Shown here piece after piece: positions 34,191 through 41,394 of a stretch of DNA of 64,000 nucleotides (the first letter of the stretch is position 1; the number at the start of each line of letters is the position of its first letter). This stretch comes from Thalassospira sp. HJ (GTDB taxonomy: Bacteria; Pseudomonadota; Alphaproteobacteria; Rhodospirillales; Thalassospiraceae), in the NCBI RefSeq assembly GCF_000948415.1, contig NZ_JYII01000003.1, forward strand, positions 124,001-188,000, in the 5' to 3' direction. A program made the position numbers and the translations under genes. The notes below the pieces were generated by a model, which had not been told where the DNA came from, searched no databases, and saw only the letters and a list, made by a program, of their open reading frames with translations.

Positions 34191-35387
34191 ATGAGCAATG
34201 CTGTTGAATTCGATAATATCGACGTGATCTTTGGCAACCGTCAGGCAGAATCCTTAAAACTGCTAGACGAAGGTAAAACCCGCGAAGAAATCGCGGCTGC
34301 CACAAACAATGTTCTTGGTGTTGCCGATGTCAGCTTTAACGTCCCGGAAGGCGAAATTTGCGTCCTGATGGGCCTTTCGGGGTCTGGCAAGTCATCGCTT
34401 TTGCGTTGTGTGAATGGGCTGAATGCCGTGTCGCGCGGATCGCTTCGCGTGCGGGCCGGGGATGACATGGTCGATGTCACGACCTGTGATTCCGCAACCC
34501 TTCGCAACCTGCGTCGCAAAAGTGTCGCCATGGTCTTCCAGCAATTTGGCCTGTTCCCCTGGCGCACGGTTGAAGACAATGTCGGTTTTGGCCTTGAGCT
34601 GGGCGGTATGGGTCAGTCAGAACGCCGCGAGATCGTGCGTGAAAAGCTGGCCCTTGTCGGCTTGGATAAATGGGCGAACAAATACGCCCATGAACTTTCA
34701 GGCGGCATGCAACAGCGCGTCGGGCTGGCGCGTGCCTTTGCCACTGATGCGCCGATCCTTCTGATGGATGAGCCGTTCTCGGCCCTTGACCCGCTGATCC
34801 GCAACCGTCTGCAAGACGAGCTGCTTGACCTTCAGGAAAAGCTCAACAAGACCATCCTGTTTGTCAGCCATGATCTTGATGAAGCCATGAAACTTGGCAA
34901 TTCGATTGCCATTATGGAAGGCGGTTATGTCGTGCAGCACGGCACGCCCGAAGACATCGCGCTGCGCCCGGCAAATGATTATGTCGCCGACTTTGTCGCC
35001 CACATGAACCCGGTCAACATCCTGCGCGGTCGGGCGATCATGCATCGCCTGGACAGCAGCCAGAAATCCGGCACCACCGAGTTCCTTCTGGAGGACGCCA
35101 ATATCCGCGTCACTTTGCAGGATGGCGTGGTGCAGTCGGCCAATAACGGCGAACGCGGCGAGCTCAAGCTGATCAATTATGACGGCACCCTGCCCGACGC
35201 GCTGGGCGCAACCGATAACTCGATCGTCTTTGTTGCACAGGATGATGTGCTGCTGAAGGATCTGATTGAAATGCGGTCCGTCACACAGAACCCGGTAATC
35301 CTGACCCGTGATGGCAAGGTGTCCGGCACGCTCGGCCGTAAGGAGTTCTTTGACAGTCTGACACAGACGTCTTCGGCGGCGGATTGA
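34191..35387 (+). CDS. choV: Choline ABC transporter ATP-binding protein
   Basis: This ATPase of the quaternary-amine transporter (QAT/ProV) family has about 398 residues. Walker A is GLSGSGKSS, the signature LSGGMQQRVGLARA, Walker B ILLMDEPFSALDP, and the H-loop VSHDLDEA. The leading helix (residues 20-40) and a C-terminal regulatory region of about 120 residues fit ChoV/ProV. The start could alternatively be GTG at 34185, two codons upstream, overlapping the choW stop. Confidence 0.93.
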   Translation: MSNAVEFDNIDVIFGNRQAESLKLLDEGKTREEIAAATNNVLGVADVSFNVPEGEICVLMGLSGSGKSSLLRCVNGLNAVSRGSLRVRAGDDMVDVTTCDSATLRNLRRKSVAMVFQQFGLFPWRTVEDNVGFGLELGGMGQSERREIVREKLALVGLDKWANKYAHELSGGMQQRVGLARAFATDAPILLMDEPFSALDPLIRNRLQDELLDLQEKLNKTILFVSHDLDEAMKLGNSIAIMEGGYVVQHGTPEDIALRPANDYVADFVAHMNPVNILRGRAIMHRLDSSQKSGTTEFLLEDANIRVTLQDGVVQSANNGERGELKLINYDGTLPDALGATDNSIVFVAQDDVLLKDLIEMRSVTQNPVILTRDGKVSGTLGRKEFFDSLTQTSSAAD

Positions 35388-35414
35388 TTGTCAGGTTATC
35401 GAGATCGACAATAA

Positions 35415-35448
35415 AAAGGCGGCCCTGATCGGGGCCGCCTTTGTTTTA
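35415..35448. terminator. Bidirectional terminator between choV and moaD
   Basis: A perfect 11-bp stem, AAAGGCGGCCC (35415-35425) and GGGCCGCCTTT (35432-35442), has a 6-nt loop. GTTTTATC follows on the plus strand and an A-rich 5' flank gives a T-tract on the minus strand, so it can serve both convergent genes. Confidence 0.9.
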
Positions 35449-35467
35449 TCTGGCAATAGCGTGATAC

Positions 35468-35719
35468 TTAGCCACCCGTTACTGGCGGGAACAGAGCGAT
35501 TTCGGTGGCCTTGGTCACGTCTGTTTCGGGGGTGGCGTATTCCTGATCCACCGCAACACGGATGATTGCGGGATCGGCGAGCGCGTTGGCGAAGTTCGCC
35601 CCACGGCCTGGCAGCCATGCCAGCAGATCGGCAACCGTTTTAACAGATTCCGGCAACTCAACGGTTTCTTCCGCGGTACCGATGCGGTCCTTGACCCACG
35701 AAAAATAGATCAGCTTCAT
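35468..35719 (-). CDS. moaD: Molybdopterin synthase small subunit MoaD
   Basis: This 83-residue ubiquitin-like sulfur carrier for molybdopterin synthesis ends in the required Gly-Gly (ALFPPVTGG), which becomes a thiocarboxylate. The start at MKLIYFSWVKDRIG matches the family; an upstream ATG adds six residues. The usual partner moaE is not beside it in this window, so it stands as a single gene between the choline and LysR/polyamine loci. Confidence 0.92.
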   Translation of the reverse strand: MKLIYFSWVKDRIGTAEETVELPESVKTVADLLAWLPGRGANFANALADPAIIRVAVDQEYATPETDVTKATEIALFPPVTGG

Positions 35720-35804
35720 CTCAAATCCTGACAGCAAACTTCAATTTGTCCGCATGCTTGCGCAGACGCGCTCGGCAGGCAAGTCTCAATCGTGTGAACG
35801 CGCA

Positions 35805-36749
35805 TTATGGATAAACAAAATAGCCATCCGGCGCTGCATCAAGGCGCGCGGTCAGGTTTTCGATAAAGAACCGCTCCGCCCGGCTGAGTGACATGCGCGG
35901 GTTGGTGACAAGGTAGATATCAATCGCTGGCGGCTCGATATAGGGCGGCAGACGCCAGAGTTGCCCGCGATCAGTTGCACTTTGCACGACATGGATCGGC
36001 AACGGCCCAATGCCAAGCCCCGCATTGATCAGACGCCGGACTTCTTCAAGGTGCGGACTGACGGCGACGACCTTGCCCTTCATGCCTTCCTGTGCACGCA
36101 GGACCGCCACCGGGGCGAGTGCGTCGGTCAGTTGGTCGGTCGCGAACGAAACAAAGGCTTCGCTGCGTAAATCGGCCAGTGTCAGATCCTTTTTGCCAAA
36201 GAGGTGATGGGTCGGGCCGCAGAAAAAGCCGAAATGTTCGCGATACAGACGTCGATATTCCAGCCTTGGATGGCGTTCCTTGACCAGACAGATGCCAAAG
36301 CTTGCCTGTTGCGACAGGACCTGATCCACGACATTGACCGAGGTCGCGACATCGATTTCATAGGTGACTTCCGGGTGGGCGCGATTGAATTCAAAAAGCG
36401 CATCATCAAGTGGCGGAAAGACAACGTGACTGGCCAGCCACATGTGCAAATGCCCGGTCAACTGATTGCCGCTGTCAGACATCACATCGGACAAGCGCCG
36501 GATGGCACCGCATATTTCGCGGCATTCGTGATAAAGCGCCAATCCCTGTTCGGTGACTTCGAACCGGCCGCGTTCACGGTCAATCAGGCGTGCGCCAATC
36601 TGATCTTCGAGCCGTTTAAGCGCGTTACTGACACTCGGCTGGCGCAGCAACAAGCGGTTTGCCGCCCCGGTGATCGAGCGTTCTTCGACAATAACGGTGA
36701 AGGTATGCAGCAGGTTCCAGTCGAACTGCCGACGCATTAACTCGTTCAT
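35805..36749 (-). CDS. LysR-family transcriptional regulator
   Basis: This LysR-type regulator has about 314 residues. Its N-terminal winged HTH (about 10-68) includes RSITGAANRLLLRQPSVSNALKRLEDQIGARL. The substrate-binding domain follows (about 100-295). The start at MNELMRRQFDW was chosen for family length and the purine-rich AAGGGGA just before it; a start 36 nt upstream is possible. It is divergent from the ABC/aminotransferase operon at 36922-47680 and is its probable regulator, with a dyad in the shared promoter region. Confidence 0.92.
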   Translation of the reverse strand: MNELMRRQFDWNLLHTFTVIVEERSITGAANRLLLRQPSVSNALKRLEDQIGARLIDRERGRFEVTEQGLALYHECREICGAIRRLSDVMSDSGNQLTGHLHMWLASHVVFPPLDDALFEFNRAHPEVTYEIDVATSVNVVDQVLSQQASFGICLVKERHPRLEYRRLYREHFGFFCGPTHHLFGKKDLTLADLRSEAFVSFATDQLTDALAPVAVLRAQEGMKGKVVAVSPHLEEVRRLINAGLGIGPLPIHVVQSATDRGQLWRLPPYIEPPAIDIYLVTNPRMSLSRAERFFIENLTARLDAAPDGYFVYP

Positions 36750-36780
36750 TCCCCTTACCTTTCCGCCATTTCCGACAATG

Positions 36781-36832
36781 CACATAGTTATTGGCTATGA
36801 GATTCATTCTACTTATCTATTTGCGCTATGTG
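36781..36832. promoter_or_regulatory. LysR-type binding site between regulator and operon
   Basis: CATAG-N7-CTATG (36783-36799) is a perfect dyad containing the T-N11-A pattern of LysR-type regulators. A further CTATGTG (36826-36832) is the inverse of CACATAG (36781-36787) and could be the activation half-site. The location, 30-90 bp upstream of the LysR start and of the first permease gene, is right for a divergent control site. Confidence 0.5.
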
Positions 36833-36921
36833 CAAGTCTGGGTTGGAATGCCTCCAACAAATTTCTCAACGGCCAAATAACCGGGTGCGGCAATGACCGC
36901 AGATAATAACGGGAGGCATAT

Positions 36922-37794
36922 ATGGCCGCAGATGTCGCCGGAGCCCGCAGGACTCCGTGGGTACTGCTATCACCATCACTGGCAACCATCAGCCTGCTGC
37001 TGATCGTGCCAATGCTGTTCATTGTCGTTTATTCGTTCTGGTTGCGTACCGCGACCGGTGCGGATCAGGTCGGCTTTTATCTTGATAACTGGATTGAGGT
37101 GCTTGGCGATCGTTTTTATCGCGACATCCTGTTCCAGACCTTCCTGATTGCCTTTTACACCACGGTTATTTGCGCGCTTGTCGGCTATGTCCCGGCCTAT
37201 TTCGTTGCCAATACGCGCATGAAGTCCAAGGCGTTTTTGCTGCTGTTGCTGATGCTGCCGTTCTGGATCAGCTACATCATCCGCACGATGTCCTGGATCA
37301 ACATTCTGGGCACGTCGGGTGCACTCAATACGCTTCTGATTTCGATGGGCATCATCGATGACCCGATCCAGATGCTTTATAACCAGCAGACCGTGGTGCT
37401 GGGCCTTGTGCACTATCTGCTGCCCTTCATGATTTTGAATGTCTATGTCAGCCTTGATGGCATCGACAAGAACCTGACCGAAGCGGCCCAAAGCCTTGGC
37501 TGCACGGGTTTTCAGGCCTTCCGTGAAGTCACCCTGCCGCTTTCCCTTCCGGGTCTGGCAGCCGGATCACTGCTGTGCTTTGTGCTGGCTGCGGGCACCT
37601 ACATCACCCCGATTGTTCTGGGTGGCCCGCGTGATGCGATGTTTGCCAACCTTGTGTTTGAAGCCATCGTCACCCAGCTCAACTGGCCGCTTGGCTCGGC
37701 ACTTTCGCTCGTCCTGCTGGCCCTTCTGGGCGCACTGGTCGTCATCTACACCCGCTATCTCGGCATCGATCAGATCGCCAAGAGCTTTAAGTGA
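36922..37794 (+). CDS. Polyamine-type ABC transporter permease (PotB-like)
   Basis: This 290-residue inner-membrane permease of the spermidine/putrescine-type importer family has about six transmembrane segments from residue 14 on. The EAA loop is LTEAAQSLGCTGFQAFREVTLP (about 185-206). A GGGAGG ribosome binding site precedes the start. It opens a ten-gene operon of transport and amine/amide catabolism. Its stop codon lies directly against an inverted-repeat element that separates it from the second permease gene. Confidence 0.92.
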   Translation: MAADVAGARRTPWVLLSPSLATISLLLIVPMLFIVVYSFWLRTATGADQVGFYLDNWIEVLGDRFYRDILFQTFLIAFYTTVICALVGYVPAYFVANTRMKSKAFLLLLLMLPFWISYIIRTMSWINILGTSGALNTLLISMGIIDDPIQMLYNQQTVVLGLVHYLLPFMILNVYVSLDGIDKNLTEAAQSLGCTGFQAFREVTLPLSLPGLAAGSLLCFVLAAGTYITPIVLGGPRDAMFANLVFEAIVTQLNWPLGSALSLVLLALLGALVVIYTRYLGIDQIAKSFK

Positions 37795-37826
37795 TACCAA
37801 GGAGTGTCGATTATGCCCCTTAGAGA
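37793..37826 (+). repeat. Left terminal inverted repeat of the element
   Basis: This 34-bp end begins GATACCAAGGAGTG and matches the reverse complement of 38024-38057 except at two positions (37815 and 37818). It contains AAGGAG followed 8 nt later by ATG, a usable translation start that the right end lacks because ATG there reads ATA. Confidence 0.9.
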
Positions 37827-38070
37827 TCGAGCAAGCGCGCCATCAAGTAGGAAGAAAACTGCAGTCGATGTGGGTCATCGGCGAAGTTTTCTGACGCTCT
37901 TTGATGGTGTTCTTGCGCGACCGGCACGGCGTCTTCTCTCATTCCCTGGACGGCGTCGCGATCCGCTTCCGATGCGCCGCATCGCTGCACGAACCGCTTC
38001 TAGCCAGAGAATGAGAGAAGACGTCTCTAAGCGGTATAATCGACACTCCTTGGTATCCGGAGAGATATGA
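37813..38070 (+). CDS. Element-borne 85-codon reading frame, doubtful gene
   Basis: The frame starts at an ATG inside the left terminal repeat, 8 nt after AAGGAG. It runs through the whole element and stops at 38068-38070, overlapping the second permease start as ATGA. The product would be very arginine- and serine-rich and resembles nothing I know, so a protein function is unlikely. Reading it could, however, carry ribosomes across the insertion and keep the downstream gene translated. This is inference from frame and spacing only. Confidence 0.25.
   Translation: MPLRDRASAPSSRKKTAVDVGHRRSFLTLFDGVLARPARRLLSFPGRRRDPLPMRRIAARTASSQRMREDVSKRYNRHSLVSGEI
38024..38057 (-). repeat. Right terminal inverted repeat of the element
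   Basis: This is the reverse complement of the left end with two mismatches. Its outer edge (GGTATC) abuts the GGAGAG ribosome binding site of the second permease gene. Confidence 0.9.
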
Positions 38071-38870
38071 TGATGTCCGGTTGGTCAGTGATCCGAATTG
38101 CCACGATCCTTGTTTATCTGTTCCTGTTTGCGCCGGTGGCGGTTGTCATTCTGTTGGCTTTCAACGCCAATCAGTTCGGCAGCTTCCCGATCGAAGGTTT
38201 TTCCTTCCGCTGGTTTGAAGCGCTTTGGAACAATGATGCGATTGTGCGGGCTTTCAAGACGTCTCTGTTGTTGGGTGTACTCACCGCAGCGATTTCGACG
38301 ACGCTTGGAACCCTCGCAGCACTTGCCATGGTCAGATACGATTTCCCGGGGAAACGGACTATTTCAACCCTTTTGGTTGCCCCAATCCTGATCCCGGAAG
38401 TCGTTCTGGCCGTGGCACTCCTGCTGTTTTTGCAGTTTCTTGCCATGCCCAAAAGCTTTGGGCTTCTTTTGATGGGCCATGTGGTCTTTACCCTGCCTTT
38501 TGTGGTGCTGGTGGTTCAGGCACGGCTTGTCTCCATCCGTCGCGACGTGGAAGAAGCCGCCATGAGCCTTGGCGCAACACCGGTACAGACCTTCTTTGAA
38601 GTGACACTACCGCTCATGTTACCTGCCGTCATGGCCGGGATGCTGTTTGCCTTTACCATTTCATTTGATGACATCACCGGAACCCTGTTCTGGAAGCCCG
38701 GCGGTGTTGAAACCGTCCCGACCCAGATCTTTGCCATGCTGCGCAATTCCATCAGCCCGGAAATCAACGCCCTTGGTGCTGTGATGGTGATCTTCACCAT
38801 TGCCCTGCCGCTGGTTGCGGCATCGATTGCGCGCGTCATGGCGATGCGCAAGGCCGGGTCATCAAAATAG
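38067..38870 (+). CDS. Polyamine-type ABC transporter permease (PotC-like)
   Basis: This second permease subunit of the importer has about 267 residues and roughly six transmembrane helices. The EAA loop is VEEAAMSLGATPVQTFFEVTLPLMLP (about 172-197). Three consecutive ATGs (38067, 38070, 38073) follow GGAGAG; the second has the best spacing, the first overlaps the upstream frame. It belongs to the same operon as the first permease, now separated from it by the inserted element. Confidence 0.92.
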   Translation: MMMSGWSVIRIATILVYLFLFAPVAVVILLAFNANQFGSFPIEGFSFRWFEALWNNDAIVRAFKTSLLLGVLTAAISTTLGTLAALAMVRYDFPGKRTISTLLVAPILIPEVVLAVALLLFLQFLAMPKSFGLLLMGHVVFTLPFVVLVVQARLVSIRRDVEEAAMSLGATPVQTFFEVTLPLMLPAVMAGMLFAFTISFDDITGTLFWKPGGVETVPTQIFAMLRNSISPEINALGAVMVIFTIALPLVAASIARVMAMRKAGSSK

Positions 38871-38999
38871 ACAGAGCACGCCACGAAGACTTTTTGCAAA
38901 ACGCGGTTCACCGCCAAGACCAATAACAACAACACCACGAATTCAACGACCAAGAACAAGACCGATCAACGGATAAATCGTATTCTCAGGAGGCCTTAA

Positions 39000-40154
39000 A
39001 TGGACGATACCAAACGTTATGAACGCCTACTTACCCGTTTCCGCGATGGCGACATCAGCCGCCGCACTTTCCTGACCGCACTGGGTGCGGCTGGTGTGAC
39101 TGCCGGCATCACCGGCGGCCCGATGGGCATGCTGGCCCGCAAGGCGATGGCAGCAACCCCGGAGCAGGTCCGTTTTGATGGCTGGGGTGGCGTTGTTTCC
39201 GAGGCATTTGAAAAATATGCCTTCGCACCCTACACCAAAAAAACCGGCATTGATGTGGTTTCGGGCACCTTTGGCGGTGCGGACGAATATATCGCCCGTG
39301 TCAAAGCCAGCCAGCCGGGTGAGTTTAACCTCGCCCACCTATCGGGTGTGTTTGACTATGCGCGCTATCACGGTCTGGAGCTGACCTCGGAACTGAACGA
39401 AGCCAATATCCCGAACCTTGCAAACGTGATCCCGACCCTGGTCGAGCCGCTACGCAAGATCACCGGCGGCACGATTTCAGCAGTTCCGTATGACTATGGC
39501 ACGACGGGCATTGCCTATAACCGCAAATATATCAGCGATGACGAAGCCAAGGCCAAGGGTGCCAAGCTGATGGTCGATGAAGCCTATAAGGGCAAAATCG
39601 GCGGCTGGGGCGAATGGAAAACCCGTATCTGGTACGGCGCGCTGCAGTCCGATCAGGATCCGAACAACATCAAGGACATTGATGCCGTTTGGGACATGAT
39701 CCGTTCGCACCGTGACCTGACCCTGAAATACTGGTCGTCGGGTGCGGAACTGATGAGCCTTCTGGCCGAAGAAGAAATCTATGTCACCGAAGGCTGGTCG
39801 GGCCGCATCAAGGCGCTGCAGGATCAGGGTCATGACATTGGTTATCTTGATCCGGCGGGCGGTCTTGGCTGGCAGGAATGCCTGTTCGTGCTGCGTGGCA
39901 GCCCGATGGCCGCTTGTGAAGAGCTTCTGAACTTCATGCTGGAACCGGAAGTGGCGATTGCCGTTGCCGAAGGTCAGAGCTATCCGCCGGCCCTTGATCC
40001 GCAGAAGATCGATCTGGGTGAAATCATCCCGACCCTTCCGGCATTCGATCCGAGTGGAACGCTGTCCTCGCTCAGCTTCTTTGATCCGGCTTACTGGAAC
40101 GAAAACGAAGCTGACTGGTCGAAGACCTTCTCGCGTGTGCAGCGCGGCTACTAA
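39000..40154 (+). CDS. Polyamine-type ABC substrate-binding protein (PotD-like, Tat-exported)
   Basis: This periplasmic binding protein has 384 residues. The N-terminus carries a twin-arginine signal (SRRTFL at 20-25, hydrophobic stretch to about 52), so it is likely exported folded by Tat rather than Sec. The mature part (FDGWGGVVSEAFEKYAFAPYTKKTGIDV, YDYGTTGIAYNRKYI) fits the PotD/spermidine-putrescine binding family, whose members bind polyamines and other small cations. A perfect AGGAGG precedes the start after a 129-bp gap. The exact ligand is unknown; the downstream enzymes suggest an acetylated or cationic amine. Confidence 0.88.
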   Translation: MDDTKRYERLLTRFRDGDISRRTFLTALGAAGVTAGITGGPMGMLARKAMAATPEQVRFDGWGGVVSEAFEKYAFAPYTKKTGIDVVSGTFGGADEYIARVKASQPGEFNLAHLSGVFDYARYHGLELTSELNEANIPNLANVIPTLVEPLRKITGGTISAVPYDYGTTGIAYNRKYISDDEAKAKGAKLMVDEAYKGKIGGWGEWKTRIWYGALQSDQDPNNIKDIDAVWDMIRSHRDLTLKYWSSGAELMSLLAEEEIYVTEGWSGRIKALQDQGHDIGYLDPAGGLGWQECLFVLRGSPMAACEELLNFMLEPEVAIAVAEGQSYPPALDPQKIDLGEIIPTLPAFDPSGTLSSLSFFDPAYWNENEADWSKTFSRVQRGY

Positions 40155-40177
40155 GCCCCGCCTGCATATCGGAACCT

Positions 40178-40209
40178 GTGTCCTGGCCGCGCACAACCGG
40201 CCAGGACAC
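40178..40209 (+). other. Intercistronic stem-loop after the PotD-like gene
   Basis: A perfect 12-bp stem, GTGTCCTGGCCG (40178-40189) and CGGCCAGGACAC (40198-40209), has an 8-nt loop and only a short CTTT after it. Its position after a binding-protein gene matches those after gtsA, choX and the TRAP binding-protein gene. Confidence 0.75.
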
Positions 40210-40259
40210 CTTTGCCGCCAATCGTCGGGTGCGGCCCAATTCAGACGGGGACTTTAACA

Positions 40260-41357
40260 ATGGCAGACACGAACAACGCCGTTGAACTGCAAAATGTCGT
40301 CAAACGGTATGGTGAATTCACCGCAGTCAAACGCATGGATTTGACCGTGCCAGACAACAGCTTTGTGACTTTCCTTGGTCCGTCGGGCTGCGGCAAGACA
40401 ACGACGCTGCGCATGATTGCGGGCCTGACCGACATCACCGAAGGCGATCTGATGATCCGCGGCAAACGGGTCAACAGCCTGCCGATCCACAAGCGCAATC
40501 TGGGCCTTGTGTTTCAGAACTATGCCCTGTTCCCGCACAAGACGATTTTCGACAACATCGCCTTTGGCCTGAAATACCGCAAGGTGTCCAAGACCGACAT
40601 AAAGGACAAGGTCAACAAGGCGCTTGATCTTGTGCAGTTGCCCCATGTCGCAGACCGTTACCCCAATCAGCTTTCCGGTGGCCAGCAGCAGCGTATTGCG
40701 CTGGCGCGCGCGATTGTGATTGAGCCGGACGTTTTGCTGCTTGATGAGCCGCTTTCGGCCCTTGATGCCAATCTGCGCGAAGAAATGCGTGTGGAGCTCA
40801 AACGTATTCAGCGCGAGCTTGGCGTTGCCACGGTCTTTGTCACCCATGACCAGTCCGAAGCCCTTGCCATGTCTGACAAGCTGGTTGTGATGAATAATGG
40901 CTTTGTCGAACAGGAAGGCGCGCCCGAAGAGGTTTACAACAATCCGGCATCGGCCTTTGTTGCGGATTTCCTTGGACATTCCAATATCATTGCTGCCAAC
41001 CTTGGCAGCCCAGATGCCGCCTTTACTCAAGTCGCACTTGAAAGCGGTGAAACCTTGCTGACCACTGACGAGCAGACCGCAAAAGCCAAGGGATCAAAAG
41101 ACGTGCGCGCCGTGATCCGGGCAGAGAAAATTGACCTTTCCGAACAGAACGGCGCCACCGACGGTGTGATCGCCATCCCCGGCAAGGTCAAAACCGTTGA
41201 CTATCTGGGCCAACAGGCCCGTTACTTTGTCGAGGCCAATGGCCGCGACTGGCAGGTCATCAATCCGATTGATGCCCACCCCCATCAGGAAGGGGCCGAT
41301 ATCTTCATGCATATCGCCGCCCGAAATTGTGTGTTGTTGCCCGGCCATCAGGACTGA
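40260..41357 (+). CDS. Polyamine-type ABC transporter ATP-binding protein (PotA-like)
   Basis: This ATPase of 365 residues has Walker A GPSGCGKTT, signature LSGGQQQRIALARA, Walker B VLLLDEPLSALD and H-loop VTHDQSEA, with a C-terminal TOBE-type domain (about 280-360). The start at 40260 (after ACGGGGAC) gives the usual family N-terminus VELQNVVKRYGEF; upstream in-frame starts add no family sequence. It completes the importer formed with the two permeases and the Tat-exported binding protein. Confidence 0.93.
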   Translation: MADTNNAVELQNVVKRYGEFTAVKRMDLTVPDNSFVTFLGPSGCGKTTTLRMIAGLTDITEGDLMIRGKRVNSLPIHKRNLGLVFQNYALFPHKTIFDNIAFGLKYRKVSKTDIKDKVNKALDLVQLPHVADRYPNQLSGGQQQRIALARAIVIEPDVLLLDEPLSALDANLREEMRVELKRIQRELGVATVFVTHDQSEALAMSDKLVVMNNGFVEQEGAPEEVYNNPASAFVADFLGHSNIIAANLGSPDAAFTQVALESGETLLTTDEQTAKAKGSKDVRAVIRAEKIDLSEQNGATDGVIAIPGKVKTVDYLGQQARYFVEANGRDWQVINPIDAHPHQEGADIFMHIAARNCVLLPGHQD

Positions 41358-41394
41358 ACGTCCAAATTGCAGCCGGTTCAGGAGAGCCACCAGA

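Larger units (their letters stand above)
37793..38057. mobile_element. MITE-like inverted-repeat element inserted in the operon
   Basis: The ends are near-perfect 34-bp inverted repeats with 2 mismatches (37793-37826 and 38024-38057). If the flanking TA pairs (37795-37796 and 38054-38055) are a target duplication, the element is 37797-38053, 257 bp. Inside are an imperfect hairpin symmetric about 37873 (GCAAG, CCATCAA, AGAAAACT and CGATG each matched on the far side), a second 20-bp inverted repeat (37930-37949 and 38004-38023, 1 mismatch), and the palindrome GATGCGcCGCATC (37971-37983). There is no transposase gene. Removing the element and one TA leaves a normal 13-nt gap between the two permease genes with an intact GGAG site. 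It is therefore probably a recent non-autonomous insertion; TA duplication would suit an IS630/Tc1-like mobiliser. Confidence 0.8.

Noticed and set aside
35468-35737. Longer moaD start adding six residues
   Set aside because: Family proteins begin at the MKLIYF-type sequence; the extension has no homology.
38871-38999. A/C-rich 129-bp gap before the Tat-exported binding-protein gene, considered as a second element or small RNA
   Set aside because: No inverted repeats, no promoter pattern and no hairpin of note; treated as an ordinary leader.
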